Of a stretch of DNA of 5,789 nucleotides, positions 1 to 5,789 are shown one piece after another. The notes beneath the pieces were generated by a model. The model searched no databases, had not been told where the DNA came from, and was given only the letters and a program-made list of their open reading frames with translations. A program made the position numbers and the translations under genes. The stretch comes from Proteobacteria bacterium UBA1847. GTDB taxonomy: Bacteria; Pseudomonadota; Gammaproteobacteria; Steroidobacterales; Woeseiaceae. How positions within the stretch are numbered: position 1 is the first letter of the stretch; every line of letters starts with the position of its first letter. The stretch is from assembly GCA_002338605.1 (NCBI GenBank), contig DDIP01000381.1:21779-27567 (forward strand). The letters run 5' to 3'.

Positions 1-371
1 ACCCGACACCGGACGGCACCGGACTGCGCGACTATATTCACGTCGAAGATCTGGCGTCAGCCCATCTGGACGCGTTGACCTACCTGCGTGCCGGCGGCGA
101 ATCCACAGTTCTCAATTGCGGCTACGGCCATGGATACAGCGTCCGGGAAGTGCTGAAAGCCGTCGAAAAGGCGAACGGTGCGGCGCTGTCGATTTCCGAA
201 CAACCGCGACGCGACGGAGATCCGCCTGAACTGATCGCCGTGGCAAACCGGGTTCGCGATGTTCTCGGATGGTCGCCGAAGTTTGACGATCTCGACACGA
301 TTGTGCGAACCAGCCTGGAGTGGGAGCGCAAGATCACGGCGCGCGACCCCGGTGCCTACTGGGCTGACTGA
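1..371 (+). CDS. galE: UDP-glucose 4-epimerase GalE-like, C-terminal part (5' end outside window)
   Basis: GalE interconverts UDP-glucose and UDP-galactose in the cytoplasm (an NAD-dependent extended short-chain dehydrogenase), supplying sugar nucleotides for surface polysaccharides or galactose use. The first complete codon is at base 3, and about 122 residues can be read to the TGA at 369-371. Visible family hallmarks are the GTGLRDYIHVEDLASAHLDAL-like block near the cut end (here DGTGLRDYIHVEDLA), the YSVREVL helix, the RRDGDPPELIA segment typical of the GalE substrate-binding region, and LGWSP close to the C-terminus. The Rossmann NAD-binding half and the catalytic YxxxK lie upstream of the window, so activity cannot be judged. 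It ends 36 bp before glrK on the same strand, so read-through into glrK is possible. A related nucleotide-sugar epimerase is the main alternative, but the RDYIHVEDLA and RRDGDP motifs favour GalE. Confidence 0.88.
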   Translation, partial: PTPDGTGLRDYIHVEDLASAHLDALTYLRAGGESTVLNCGYGHGYSVREVLKAVEKANGAALSISEQPRRDGDPPELIAVANRVRDVLGWSPKFDDLDTIVRTSLEWERKITARDPGAYWAD

Positions 372-401
372 GATACACCCCGACCTTGCCGGTGTTAGAC
401 T
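372..401 (+). promoter_or_regulatory. weak sigma-70-like promoter candidate directly before glrK
   Basis: GATACA (372-377, 3 of 6 matches to the -35 consensus), an 18-base spacer, and TAGACT (396-401, 4 of 6 matches to the -10) lie in the short galE-glrK gap. The usual 7-position offset puts the start site at 408, the A of the glrK ATG, so a transcript from here would be leaderless. Both hexamers are poor, and the gap may simply be read through from galE. Confidence 0.2.
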
Positions 402-407
402 TTCGCC

Positions 408-1874
408 ATGAGATTTCCGCGCCCTCGATCGCTTAACGGACTGATTCTGGTCGGCTTCGGACTCGTTGCGCTGCCGCTGTTGATTGCGGTGATCTGGGCA
501 CTCGTCAATCTCGACCGCGTCGCCGAACAAAGCGAATTGCTGGTGTCAACCGGCGTGGAAGCGGCAGAGAACAATCGCCGCATCAACGAACGCCTGATTT
601 CGCTGGAGCGCAGTGCCCGCCTGTACCAGGTGCTCAAGACAGCGGACAGCCTGCAGCTTGTTACGCAGAATCTGCAGCGTTTCGAAGCGTCACTGCAGGA
701 AATGGCGCCGCTGGTCGCAGAAGCGCACGCCAGCGAACTGGCAGACACCGTCGGTGCCGAAGCGAAGGACATCGTTGCCCGGGTTTCCCAGACTGCCGCC
801 AGCGATGCTGAGCTGATCGCGGCCATCCAGAGTTTCGAGCCGTTGAGTCAGACCGTGACAAGGCTGACCAATATTCTCACTGCGCATATCGACAACAAAT
901 TATCGGCACTGCAGGCGACCGCACGAAATGCGCAGCGGGTCTCAGCCTGGCAAGTCGCGGCACTGGTTCCCGGTACGCTGATCCTGGTGCTGATTTTCAC
1001 GTTACTGGTTGCGCGACCGATCCGGCAAATTGACAGGGCCATCGGCCAGCTGGGCGAAAGTGGTTTTTCGAAGCCGATTGCCATCAAGGGACCGACTGAC
1101 CTGCAACGACTCGGCCGACAGCTTGAATGGCTGCGCCTTCGCCTGCTCGAACTGGCCCAGGAAAAAAACAAATTCCTTCGTCACATGTCTCATGAACTGA
1201 AGACACCGCTGGCCAATATCCGTGAAGGCACCGAGTTGCTGCTCGATGGGTCGGTTGGAAATCTGGACGGACCGCAACGCGAGGTTACCGGAATCCTGCG
1301 CATCAATGGCCTGAGATTGCAGCAGCTGATCGAGAATTTATTGAGTTTCAGCGCCTGGCAAACCAAGAGTGAGATCTTGACGCTGACGGACTTTGAACTC
1401 CGAAAACAGGTGATTTTTGTCGCGAAGGCGCAGCGACTGGCCTTGCAGGCGGCCAATATCCAATTAAAACTGGAAGTGGATGACATTATTGTGAACGCGG
1501 ATCAGGATAAAATTCGCACGGTCCTCGATAATCTGCTGTCGAATGCGATCAAGTTCACGCCGCGCGGCGGATACATCACGATCCGGGCGAGCCGAACGCC
1601 GACAAGCTTCGTCATTGAATTCGGCGATACCGGACCTGGCATCCCGGACGATGAAAGCCCGAGAATATTCGAGGCCTTCTTCCAGGGCCGCCGGCAGCAG
1701 GGCGGACAGGTCGGTGGAACGGGAATCGGGCTGTCTGTCGTGCTCGAATGTATTCAGGCACACGACGGGTCTGTAGAGTTGGTCGACTCGGATGAGTTCC
1801 CGGGGGCGCATTTCAAAATACACATCCCGCAGGCGCGGGCCGTAGGACATCAAAAAATGGCGGCGAATGCTTAA
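408..1874 (+). CDS. glrK: GlrK/QseE-like sensor histidine kinase
   Basis: Inner-membrane sensor kinase that autophosphorylates and passes phosphate to the response regulator encoded two genes downstream. The 488 residues begin with a transmembrane segment at about 10-33, then a helical extracytoplasmic sensor region at about 35-180, a second transmembrane segment at about 182-202, and a HAMP-type linker at about 203-255. The H-box FLRHMSHELKTPL has the phosphoacceptor His262. The ATP-binding domain shows an N-box (DNLLSNAIKF, Asn379), D-box DTGPGIP (407-413), F-box FEAFF (421-425) and glycine box GGTGIGL (436-442), so all catalytic motifs look intact. The wording around the H-box (HELKTPLANIREGTELL) and EAFFQG closely recalls E. 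coli GlrK (about 475 residues) from memory, and the qseG- and glrR-like genes behind it support the name. The ATG at 408 gives a normal membrane N-terminus but has no recognisable Shine-Dalgarno sequence. The sensed signal is unknown. Confidence 0.9.
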   Translation: MRFPRPRSLNGLILVGFGLVALPLLIAVIWALVNLDRVAEQSELLVSTGVEAAENNRRINERLISLERSARLYQVLKTADSLQLVTQNLQRFEASLQEMAPLVAEAHASELADTVGAEAKDIVARVSQTAASDAELIAAIQSFEPLSQTVTRLTNILTAHIDNKLSALQATARNAQRVSAWQVAALVPGTLILVLIFTLLVARPIRQIDRAIGQLGESGFSKPIAIKGPTDLQRLGRQLEWLRLRLLELAQEKNKFLRHMSHELKTPLANIREGTELLLDGSVGNLDGPQREVTGILRINGLRLQQLIENLLSFSAWQTKSEILTLTDFELRKQVIFVAKAQRLALQAANIQLKLEVDDIIVNADQDKIRTVLDNLLSNAIKFTPRGGYITIRASRTPTSFVIEFGDTGPGIPDDESPRIFEAFFQGRRQQGGQVGGTGIGLSVVLECIQAHDGSVELVDSDEFPGAHFKIHIPQARAVGHQKMAANA

Positions 1875-2487
1875 GACAGGACAGGCGAAACGAGTTTCAG
1901 GAATTGCCGTGATCGTAGCGATCTCGACGATGCTACCTGCCTGTGGTCAAACGACCAACTGGCTCAAGGGCCGTATTTCGGACCGCTCCGACAAAGGCGA
2001 AATCCTCGGCGCGCCGGCAATCGACGTGTATGTGCAGGAACTTGGAAAAATCGCGGCCGGCGACCCTGCGGCGCAGGCTGAAATTTATGCCGATGCTCAC
2101 GCTGCGGCGAGCCTGACCCCGAGTCCGTCGACAAACTTGAGACTTGGGCTGGTACTGGCGATTCCCGGTCACCCCGAGTCGAATCCGCAGGAGGCGCAGC
2201 GCCTGCTGCGGGAAGTGCTCACTCAAACGGTTCTCCTGACGCCGGCAGAAGTTTCAATGGCGACGATTCACTTGAACAGCGTCGAACGCCAGATCGTCGC
2301 CGACGCGGAGGTGCGCCGCATGCGGGCCAGTACGTCGCGTGTAACACAAACCCAGGAGCAGGCGATCAGCCAGCGGCTGGCAACAGTCGAGGCGGAGAAT
2401 CGCCAGCTCAGGCGGGAGCTCGAAGAGGCCGAGGCCAAACTTGAGGCCATCACGTCGATCGAGCGCAGCATTCGGGAACACGAGTAA
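1867..2487 (+). CDS. qseG: QseG-like outer-membrane lipoprotein of the GlrKR system
   Basis: This 206-residue predicted lipoprotein has a basic N-terminus (Lys3, Lys8, Arg9), a hydrophobic segment at about 10-23 and the lipobox LPAC with the lipidated Cys26. Gly27 at position +2 gives no inner-membrane retention signal, so an outer-membrane location is expected. Residues about 55-145 are helical and somewhat repeat-like (LRLGLVLAIP, NPQEAQRLLREVL). Residues about 160-195 form a charged coiled coil, ending in KLEAITSIERSIRE, which resembles from memory the end of E. coli QseG (KLENLTDIERQL). In enterobacteria QseG (about 237 residues) is an outer-membrane protein that interacts with the kinase GlrK/QseE. 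The start codon lies inside the last codons of glrK (8-bp overlap, ATGCTTAA) with no clear ribosome binding site, so translational coupling is likely. Outside the lipobox and the coiled-coil tail, similarity to QseG is low; the identification rests largely on gene order. Confidence 0.75.
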   Translation: MLKTGQAKRVSGIAVIVAISTMLPACGQTTNWLKGRISDRSDKGEILGAPAIDVYVQELGKIAAGDPAAQAEIYADAHAAASLTPSPSTNLRLGLVLAIPGHPESNPQEAQRLLREVLTQTVLLTPAEVSMATIHLNSVERQIVADAEVRRMRASTSRVTQTQEQAISQRLATVEAENRQLRRELEEAEAKLEAITSIERSIREHE

Positions 2488-2547
2488 GGGCTCACCGTCG
2501 TTGGATGGAGACATCTTGCCCATGACCCCAATACCCCTTAACCTGTG

Positions 2548-2575
2548 CTGATACCTCGAATTCACGTGACATAAT
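2548..2575 (+). promoter_or_regulatory. sigma-70-like promoter candidate for glrR
   Basis: CTGATA (2548-2553, 4 of 6 matches to -35), a 16-base spacer, and CATAAT (2570-2575, 5 of 6 matches to -10) lie in the 93-bp gap between the qseG-like gene and glrR. The expected start site, about 2582, falls on the glrR ATG at 2581-2583, and no Shine-Dalgarno sequence is seen. An internal promoter producing a leaderless or nearly leaderless glrR message would fit. This is pattern matching only; the remainder of the gap (2488-2547) shows nothing else recognisable. Confidence 0.33.
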
Positions 2576-2580
2576 CCGTT

Positions 2581-3933
2581 ATGGCCAATAAGCAGTCCCA
2601 GACTGAAGGCAAAATCCTGCTCGTTGACGACGATCCCGGGCTTCTACGCTTGCTGAGTATCCGCCTGCGCGCCGAGGGATATGAAGTCGAGGCCGTCGAA
2701 TCGGCCCACAAGGCGCTGGGTGCACTGAATCGCTTTACCCCGGATCTCGTGATCACCGACCTGCGCATGGACAAGATGGACGGCATCGGCCTGTTGAAGG
2801 AACTGCAGACACGATCCCCGGGCCTCAGGGTAATCATCGTTACGGCCCACGGCACGATTCCGGATGCCGTAACCGCAACCCAGCATGGCGCATTCGGCTT
2901 CCTGACCAAACCGATCGACAAGGACGAACTGATGTCACTGGTCGACCGGGCGCTGAAAGTATCGGGCAGCTCGGACGTTGACGAAGCCTGGGCATCTGAA
3001 ATCATCACTCGTAACCAGGCGATGAAAGAGGTGATGCAGCAAGCGAAGATGGTTGCGGCAACCGATGCCAGGGTGTTGATCACCGGCGAGAGCGGCACCG
3101 GCAAGGAGTTGCTGGCGCAGGCGATTCACAAAGCCAGCGATCGTCACAACAAGCCCTTCGTTGCGATCAATTGCAGTGCGATGGCGGAAAACCTGCTCGA
3201 GTCGGAACTTTTCGGCCACGAAAAGGGCGCGTTTACCGGTGCGACGCGCAGTCACGAGGGGTTGTTCCAGGCAGCCGAGGGCGGCACGCTGATGCTGGAC
3301 GAAATCGGTGACATGCCGATGCGCCTGCAGGTGAAACTGCTGCGCGTATTGCAGGAAAGCCAGGTGCGGCCCGTTGGCAGTACCGAGGCGCTGGAAATCG
3401 ACGTGCGCGTGATTTCGGCAACCCATCGCGATCTGCAGGAGCTCATGGGACAGGGGCGATTCCGCGAAGACCTGTATTACCGACTCAACGTTGTGAACAT
3501 CAAGTTGCCGACACTCGACGATCGGCGCGAGGATATTCCATTGCTGGTCGCACACTTCCTGCAGCAGATCGCGCGCGACGGGGACAATGAGAGAAAGGTT
3601 TACGCACCCGAGGCCGTCGAAATGCTGGTGACGGCCGAATGGCCGGGCAATATCCGCCAGCTATACAACGTGGTTCGGCAGAATGTTGCGTTATCACGCT
3701 CGCCCGTTATCAGCGGTGAGCTGGTGCAACAATCGCTCGGCGAACATGCTGGGAAGCTCGCGTCATTTTCCGATGCCCGCGACGAATTTACCCGCAATTA
3801 CCTGTCGCAGATCCTGCAGATCACGACGGGCAATGTCAGCCAGGCAGCGCGTCTTGCGAAACGCAACCGCACCGATTTCTACAAGCTGCTGGCACGCCAC
3901 GAACTCAACCCGGACGAGTTCAAACCGCGGTAG
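2581..3933 (+). CDS. glrR: GlrR/QseF-like sigma-54-dependent response regulator
   Basis: NtrC-type activator, 450 residues, that turns phosphorylation by the kinase into ATP-driven opening of promoters by sigma-54 RNA polymerase. The receiver domain (about 11-125) has the acidic pocket Asp16-Asp18, phosphoacceptor Asp60 (LVITDLRMD), Thr88 and Lys110. The AAA+ domain (about 140-375) has Walker A GESGTGKE (169-176), the sigma-54-contacting GAFTGA loop (216-221), Walker B GGTLMLDEIGD (234-244), the FREDLYYRLN arginine-finger region (294-303) and WPGNIRQL (354-361). A Fis-type helix-turn-helix is at about 417-440 (GNVSQAARLAKRNRTDFYKLL). The stretches LRMDKMDG, TAHGTIPDAV and RNRTDFYKLLARHEL match E. 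coli GlrR closely from memory, and length is close to its 444 residues. An in-frame TAA at 2572-2574 makes the ATG at 2581 the first possible start; it lacks a Shine-Dalgarno sequence. All key residues are present. The nearby prsR gene is convergent and belongs to another subfamily. Confidence 0.93.
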   Translation: MANKQSQTEGKILLVDDDPGLLRLLSIRLRAEGYEVEAVESAHKALGALNRFTPDLVITDLRMDKMDGIGLLKELQTRSPGLRVIIVTAHGTIPDAVTATQHGAFGFLTKPIDKDELMSLVDRALKVSGSSDVDEAWASEIITRNQAMKEVMQQAKMVAATDARVLITGESGTGKELLAQAIHKASDRHNKPFVAINCSAMAENLLESELFGHEKGAFTGATRSHEGLFQAAEGGTLMLDEIGDMPMRLQVKLLRVLQESQVRPVGSTEALEIDVRVISATHRDLQELMGQGRFREDLYYRLNVVNIKLPTLDDRREDIPLLVAHFLQQIARDGDNERKVYAPEAVEMLVTAEWPGNIRQLYNVVRQNVALSRSPVISGELVQQSLGEHAGKLASFSDARDEFTRNYLSQILQITTGNVSQAARLAKRNRTDFYKLLARHELNPDEFKPR

Positions 3934-3970
3934 TCGCTATTCCACTCCAACGCTACGGCGCGGCTTTTTT
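3925..3970 (+). terminator. candidate intrinsic terminator for glrR, overlapping both converging genes
   Basis: CCGCG (3925-3929) and GTAG (3930-3933) can pair with CTAC (3953-3956) and CGCGG (3959-3963), leaving a 2-base bulge at 3957-3958; two further pairs (3935-3936 with 3951-3952) shorten the loop. The right arm is followed by C and six T (3965-3970). The left arm is the end of glrR, while the right arm and T run are the complement of the last prsR codons (the T run is its two AAA lysines). On the minus strand the hairpin is followed by only three T, so prsR termination here would be weaker. The bulge and long loop make this uncertain. Confidence 0.45.
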
Positions 3971-5335
3971 CGAATAGGAATCCGAGCTCAGGCCATATTT
4001 GTTGAGCAGGTCGTACAGCGTCGGGCGAGTAATGCCCAGCAGTTCGGCGGCTTTGGAGATGTTACCGTAGCTCTTGGTTAACGCCACGCGAATCGCCTTG
4101 GTTTCGGCGCGCTGGCGAACTTCTCGCAGGTTCAGGGACTCACCGCCTTCTTCGTCGCCGTTCAGGCCGAGATCCATCGCGGTAACCATCTTGCCATCAG
4201 CCATGATGACGGCGCCCTTGATCTTGTTTTCCAGCTCGCGAACATTGCCCGGCCAGGCGTAGGACTCGATCGCCTGTATCGCGTCGTCTGCGAAACCGTT
4301 GATGGCACGTTTCTGTTTTTTGCAGTACTTGTGCAGCAAGGTACGGGCAAGAATCAGACGGCCCTCCTCCCGGTCGCGAAACGGTGGGATATTGATCGTG
4401 ATCTCGCTAACACGGTAGTAAAGATCTTCGCGAAAGAGTCCTTCCTTGATGAGCTCCGCGGGGCTTTGGTTCGTCGCACAGACAACGCGCACGTCGACCG
4501 GAATTTCCTGCCGACCGCCGACACGTTCGATAACGCGCTCCTGCAAGAATCGCAGCATCTTGGCCTGCAGCGCGATCGGCATATCGCCAATTTCATCGAG
4601 GAACAGCGTGCCGCCGCTGGCGAGCTCGACCTTGCCAATCGATTGCTTGTGCGCGCCGGTGAAGGAACCCTTCTCGTGTCCAAAAAGCTCTGACTCAAGA
4701 AGGTTCTCCGGAATCGCTGCGCAGTTGATCGCGACAAAATTGTTGCTGGCTCGTGGGCTCAGGTTGTGCAGAGCCCTGGAGAGCAGTTCCTTGCCGGTGC
4801 CACTCTCGCCCAGCAACAGAGTGGTTACGTCCGTCGGTGCGACTTTTTCGATCATTCGGCACACCGCAAGCATGGCTTCGCTGGCAGCGACGATACCGTC
4901 GAGTGGGGATTCGTTGACTTGATTCTGCAGACGCCGGTTTTCGGCTTCGAGTTCCGAAATAGTGAATGCGCGGTCTACCAGCAATTTGAGAGTGTCGGTA
5001 TCGACCGGCTTCTCATAGAAATCGTAGGCGCCTTGCGCGACGGCAGTCAGAGCGTTTTCCTGGTCGCCGTTCCCGGTAACGACAATAACTTTCGTGTGCG
5101 GGGCAAGTTTTAGCGTCTCGGCAAGCGTTGCGAACCCCTCTTCGACGCCTTCAGGCTTGGGCGGCAGCCCGAGGTCTTGCAAAACAACGGCAGGCTCATG
5201 CCGTCGCAATTCGGCGATAGCCTCAGCGCGATTCTCGGCAGTGAAGACGTCGTAACCCTCGAAACACCATTTGAGCTGATTGAGAAGACCGGGGTCATCC
5301 TCAACGATTAATAGCTTTCTCGCCTGCTCGCTCAT
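3953..5335 (-). CDS. prsR: PrsR-like sigma-54-dependent response regulator (PEP-CTERM/exosortase-associated)
   Basis: NtrC-type activator of 460 residues. The receiver domain (about 7-122) has Glu12-Asp14, phosphoacceptor Asp54 in the distinctive segment VVLQDLGLPPKPEGVEEGF, Thr87 (VTGNGDQENAL) and Lys109 (DFYEKPVD); these phrases are characteristic of the PEP-CTERM response-regulator family PrsR, recalled from knowledge of that family. A charged helical linker (about 127-142) leads to the AAA+ domain with Walker A GESGTGKE (176-183), GSFTGA (223-228), Walker B GGTLFLDEIGD (241-251), FREDLYYRVS (301-310) and WPGNVREL (361-368). A Fis-type helix-turn-helix lies at about 424-448 (GNISKAAELLGITRPTLYDLL). 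PrsR usually pairs with the kinase PrsK and activates sigma-54 promoters of PEP-CTERM and exopolysaccharide genes. No prsK adjoins it here: a dehydrogenase gene lies upstream. The start ATG has AGGA four bases before it (5340-5343). The sigma-54 loop has Ser where GAFTGA is usual. Confidence 0.9.
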   Translation of the reverse strand: MSEQARKLLIVEDDPGLLNQLKWCFEGYDVFTAENRAEAIAELRRHEPAVVLQDLGLPPKPEGVEEGFATLAETLKLAPHTKVIVVTGNGDQENALTAVAQGAYDFYEKPVDTDTLKLLVDRAFTISELEAENRRLQNQVNESPLDGIVAASEAMLAVCRMIEKVAPTDVTTLLLGESGTGKELLSRALHNLSPRASNNFVAINCAAIPENLLESELFGHEKGSFTGAHKQSIGKVELASGGTLFLDEIGDMPIALQAKMLRFLQERVIERVGGRQEIPVDVRVVCATNQSPAELIKEGLFREDLYYRVSEITINIPPFRDREEGRLILARTLLHKYCKKQKRAINGFADDAIQAIESYAWPGNVRELENKIKGAVIMADGKMVTAMDLGLNGDEEGGESLNLREVRQRAETKAIRVALTKSYGNISKAAELLGITRPTLYDLLNKYGLSSDSYSKKAAP

Positions 5336-5369
5336 AGAGTCCTGATCGCAATTGGCAACGCGGCTTTGG

Positions 5370-5399
5370 ATAATGCCACGAAGCCAGATAAATTTGCAG
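5370..5399 (-). promoter_or_regulatory. weak sigma-70-like promoter candidate for prsR
   Basis: Read on the minus strand, CTGCAA (5399-5394, 3 of 6 matches to -35), an 18-base spacer and CATTAT (5375-5370, 4 of 6 matches to -10) would start transcription near 5363, giving a leader of about 28 bases that includes the AGGA before the prsR ATG. The placement is sensible but the hexamers are weak. No sigma-54 type -24/-12 element was found in the gap. Confidence 0.22.
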
Positions 5400-5430
5400 C
5401 AGACACATCACACGACCAACCGTGAAATCC

Positions 5431-5469
5431 GGTGGCAGTCACCGTAATTCAATTATGGTGACTGCCACC
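5431..5469. repeat. 39-bp near-perfect palindrome, REP-like element candidate
   Basis: Arms GGTGGCAGTCACC (5431-5443) and GGTGACTGCCACC (5457-5469) are exact reverse complements. The AT-rich centre is also self-complementary around C5450, so the 19-base arms match at 18 of 19 positions, the only mismatch being 5444/5456 (a G-U wobble in plus-strand RNA). Each 13-base arm can also fold alone (GGTG/CACC with a 5-base loop). It begins 12 bp after the dehydrogenase stop codon, in the prsR upstream region. No T run follows on either strand, which argues against an ordinary intrinsic terminator. Sequences of this GGTGACTG type are, from memory, common as dispersed intergenic palindromes in proteobacteria and are often linked to REP-associated Y1 transposases; the window has only one copy and no transposase. 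Confidence 0.7.
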
Positions 5470-5481
5470 CTAATTGGTTTG

Positions 5482-5789
5482 TTAGAGGGTTCCGGCGCAG
5501 GCGACGATGCCGCCGTCGACCGGGATTATTGCGCCGGTGACGTAGTTTGCAGCCTTCGAGGCGAGATACAGCGCGGCGCCGGCCATGTCGGCGGGCTCGC
5601 CGACGCGTTTTAGCGGCACGCCTTCGCGAATCTTGTCGCCCATGGTTTTTAGCGTGTGCTCCATCATCTTGCTCGGAAACGGCCCCGGTGCGATCGCATT
5701 CACGGTGATGTGTTGCGGTGCCAGGTGTGATGCGAGCGTGCGCGTCAGGTGGTGTACGGCCGCTTTCGACGGGCCGTAGGCGAAGGTCG
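5482..5789 (-). CDS. short-chain dehydrogenase/reductase (SDR), C-terminal part (5' end outside window)
   Basis: NAD(P)-dependent oxidoreductase of the classical SDR family; substrate unknown. About 101 residues are visible, read from base 5787 to the TAA at 5484-5482. The catalytic YxxxK is present near the cut end (AYGPSKAA, Tyr4 and Lys8 of the visible part), followed by the usual cofactor-side loop ITVNAIAPGPF, the GVPLKRVGEPADMAGAALYLAS block and the terminal YVTGAIIPVDGG. The N-terminal TGxxxGxG nucleotide-binding motif and catalytic Ser lie outside the window. A GTG at 5703 is an internal codon, not a credible start, because the SDR sequence continues upstream of it. The APGPFPSKM segment recalls RhlG-type 3-oxoacyl-ACP reductases (APGRFPSRM) from memory, but FabG-like and other SDRs share much of this, so the product is left general. 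The gene runs toward prsR on the same strand, with 146 bp and a palindrome between. Confidence 0.9.
   Translation of the reverse strand, partial: TFAYGPSKAAVHHLTRTLASHLAPQHITVNAIAPGPFPSKMMEHTLKTMGDKIREGVPLKRVGEPADMAGAALYLASKAANYVTGAIIPVDGGIVACAGTL

Noticed and set aside
374..395. Small hairpin ACACC/GGTGT in the galE-glrK gap as a galE terminator
   Set aside because: The stem is only 5 bp with a loop of about 11 bases and no T tract.
57..530. 157-residue open frame on the minus strand across the galE end and glrK start
   Set aside because: It lies opposite two well-supported genes, has Arg/Gln/Ser-rich composition typical of a shadow frame, and shows no recognisable domain.
372..2580. GlmY-like small RNA, the known GlrR target in enterobacteria
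   Set aside because: The gaps (36 bp and 93 bp) are too short for such an RNA plus its sigma-54 promoter, and no -24/-12 element was found.
2935..3555. 206-residue open frame on the minus strand inside glrR
   Set aside because: It is fully antisense to the conserved AAA+ region of glrR and has a Gln/His/Arg-rich, non-family-like translation.
3683..4081. 132-residue plus-strand frame bridging the glrR and prsR ends
   Set aside because: It overlaps glrR in another frame and prsR in antisense; the composition is Arg/Ser-rich with no motif.
4446..4922. 158-residue plus-strand frame opposite prsR
   Set aside because: It is antisense to the conserved PrsR AAA+ domain; an open frame here is expected from GC-rich coding sequence.
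5360..5375. Possible sigma-54 promoter (TGGC followed by GC on the minus strand) before prsR
   Set aside because: The GG and GC dinucleotides are 11 rather than 10 bases apart and the flanking consensus is poor.
5431..5469. Palindrome as a rho-independent terminator of the SDR gene
   Set aside because: No run of T follows the stem on either strand, so it does not fit the standard pattern, although it could still stall or protect transcripts.
5422..5613. 63-residue plus-strand frame starting near the palindrome
   Set aside because: It runs through the palindrome and then antisense to the SDR C-terminus; it has no ribosome binding site and no family resemblance.

Overview
The window reads as the chromosome of a gammaproteobacterium or close relative with moderately high GC. 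The basis is gene content: a sensor kinase / lipoprotein / sigma-54 activator trio in the enterobacterial GlrK-QseG-GlrR (QseE-QseG-QseF) order, next to a PrsR-type regulator known from bacteria with the PEP-CTERM/exosortase exopolysaccharide system. No phage, IS, CRISPR, tRNA or rRNA signal is visible. The species cannot be named from the sequence.

Layout. Positions 1-371 (+) hold the C-terminal third of a GalE-type UDP-glucose 4-epimerase, cut by the window edge. After 36 bp come three same-strand genes: glrK-like membrane histidine kinase (408-1874), qseG-like outer-membrane lipoprotein overlapping it by 8 bp (1867-2487), and glrR-like sigma-54-dependent response regulator (2581-3933). Facing them tail to tail across 19 bp is a prsR-like sigma-54-dependent response regulator (3953-5335, -). 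A 146-bp intergenic region follows, carrying a 39-bp near-perfect palindrome (5431-5469). Last comes the C-terminal part of a short-chain dehydrogenase (5482 to the window end, -).

How the parts may work together. In the GlrK/QseG/GlrR family, an envelope signal is sensed by the kinase, aided by the lipoprotein, and passed by phosphotransfer to GlrR, which activates RNA polymerase with sigma-54. In Enterobacteria the best-known target is the small RNA GlmY, which controls glucosamine-6-phosphate synthesis for the cell envelope; no such RNA is seen here. PrsR, normally paired with the kinase PrsK, is linked to PEP-CTERM and exopolysaccharide genes. No PrsK gene adjoins prsR here. With galE alongside, the neighbourhood fits envelope/exopolysaccharide control, but that link is inferred from position and family knowledge only.

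The most noticeable non-coding features are the 39-bp palindrome, a possible shared terminator built from the ends of the two converging regulator genes, and the absence of Shine-Dalgarno sequences before glrK and glrR, each with a -10-like hexamer placed so that the predicted transcript would start at the ATG. I found no convincing undescribed system; the genes belong to known families.
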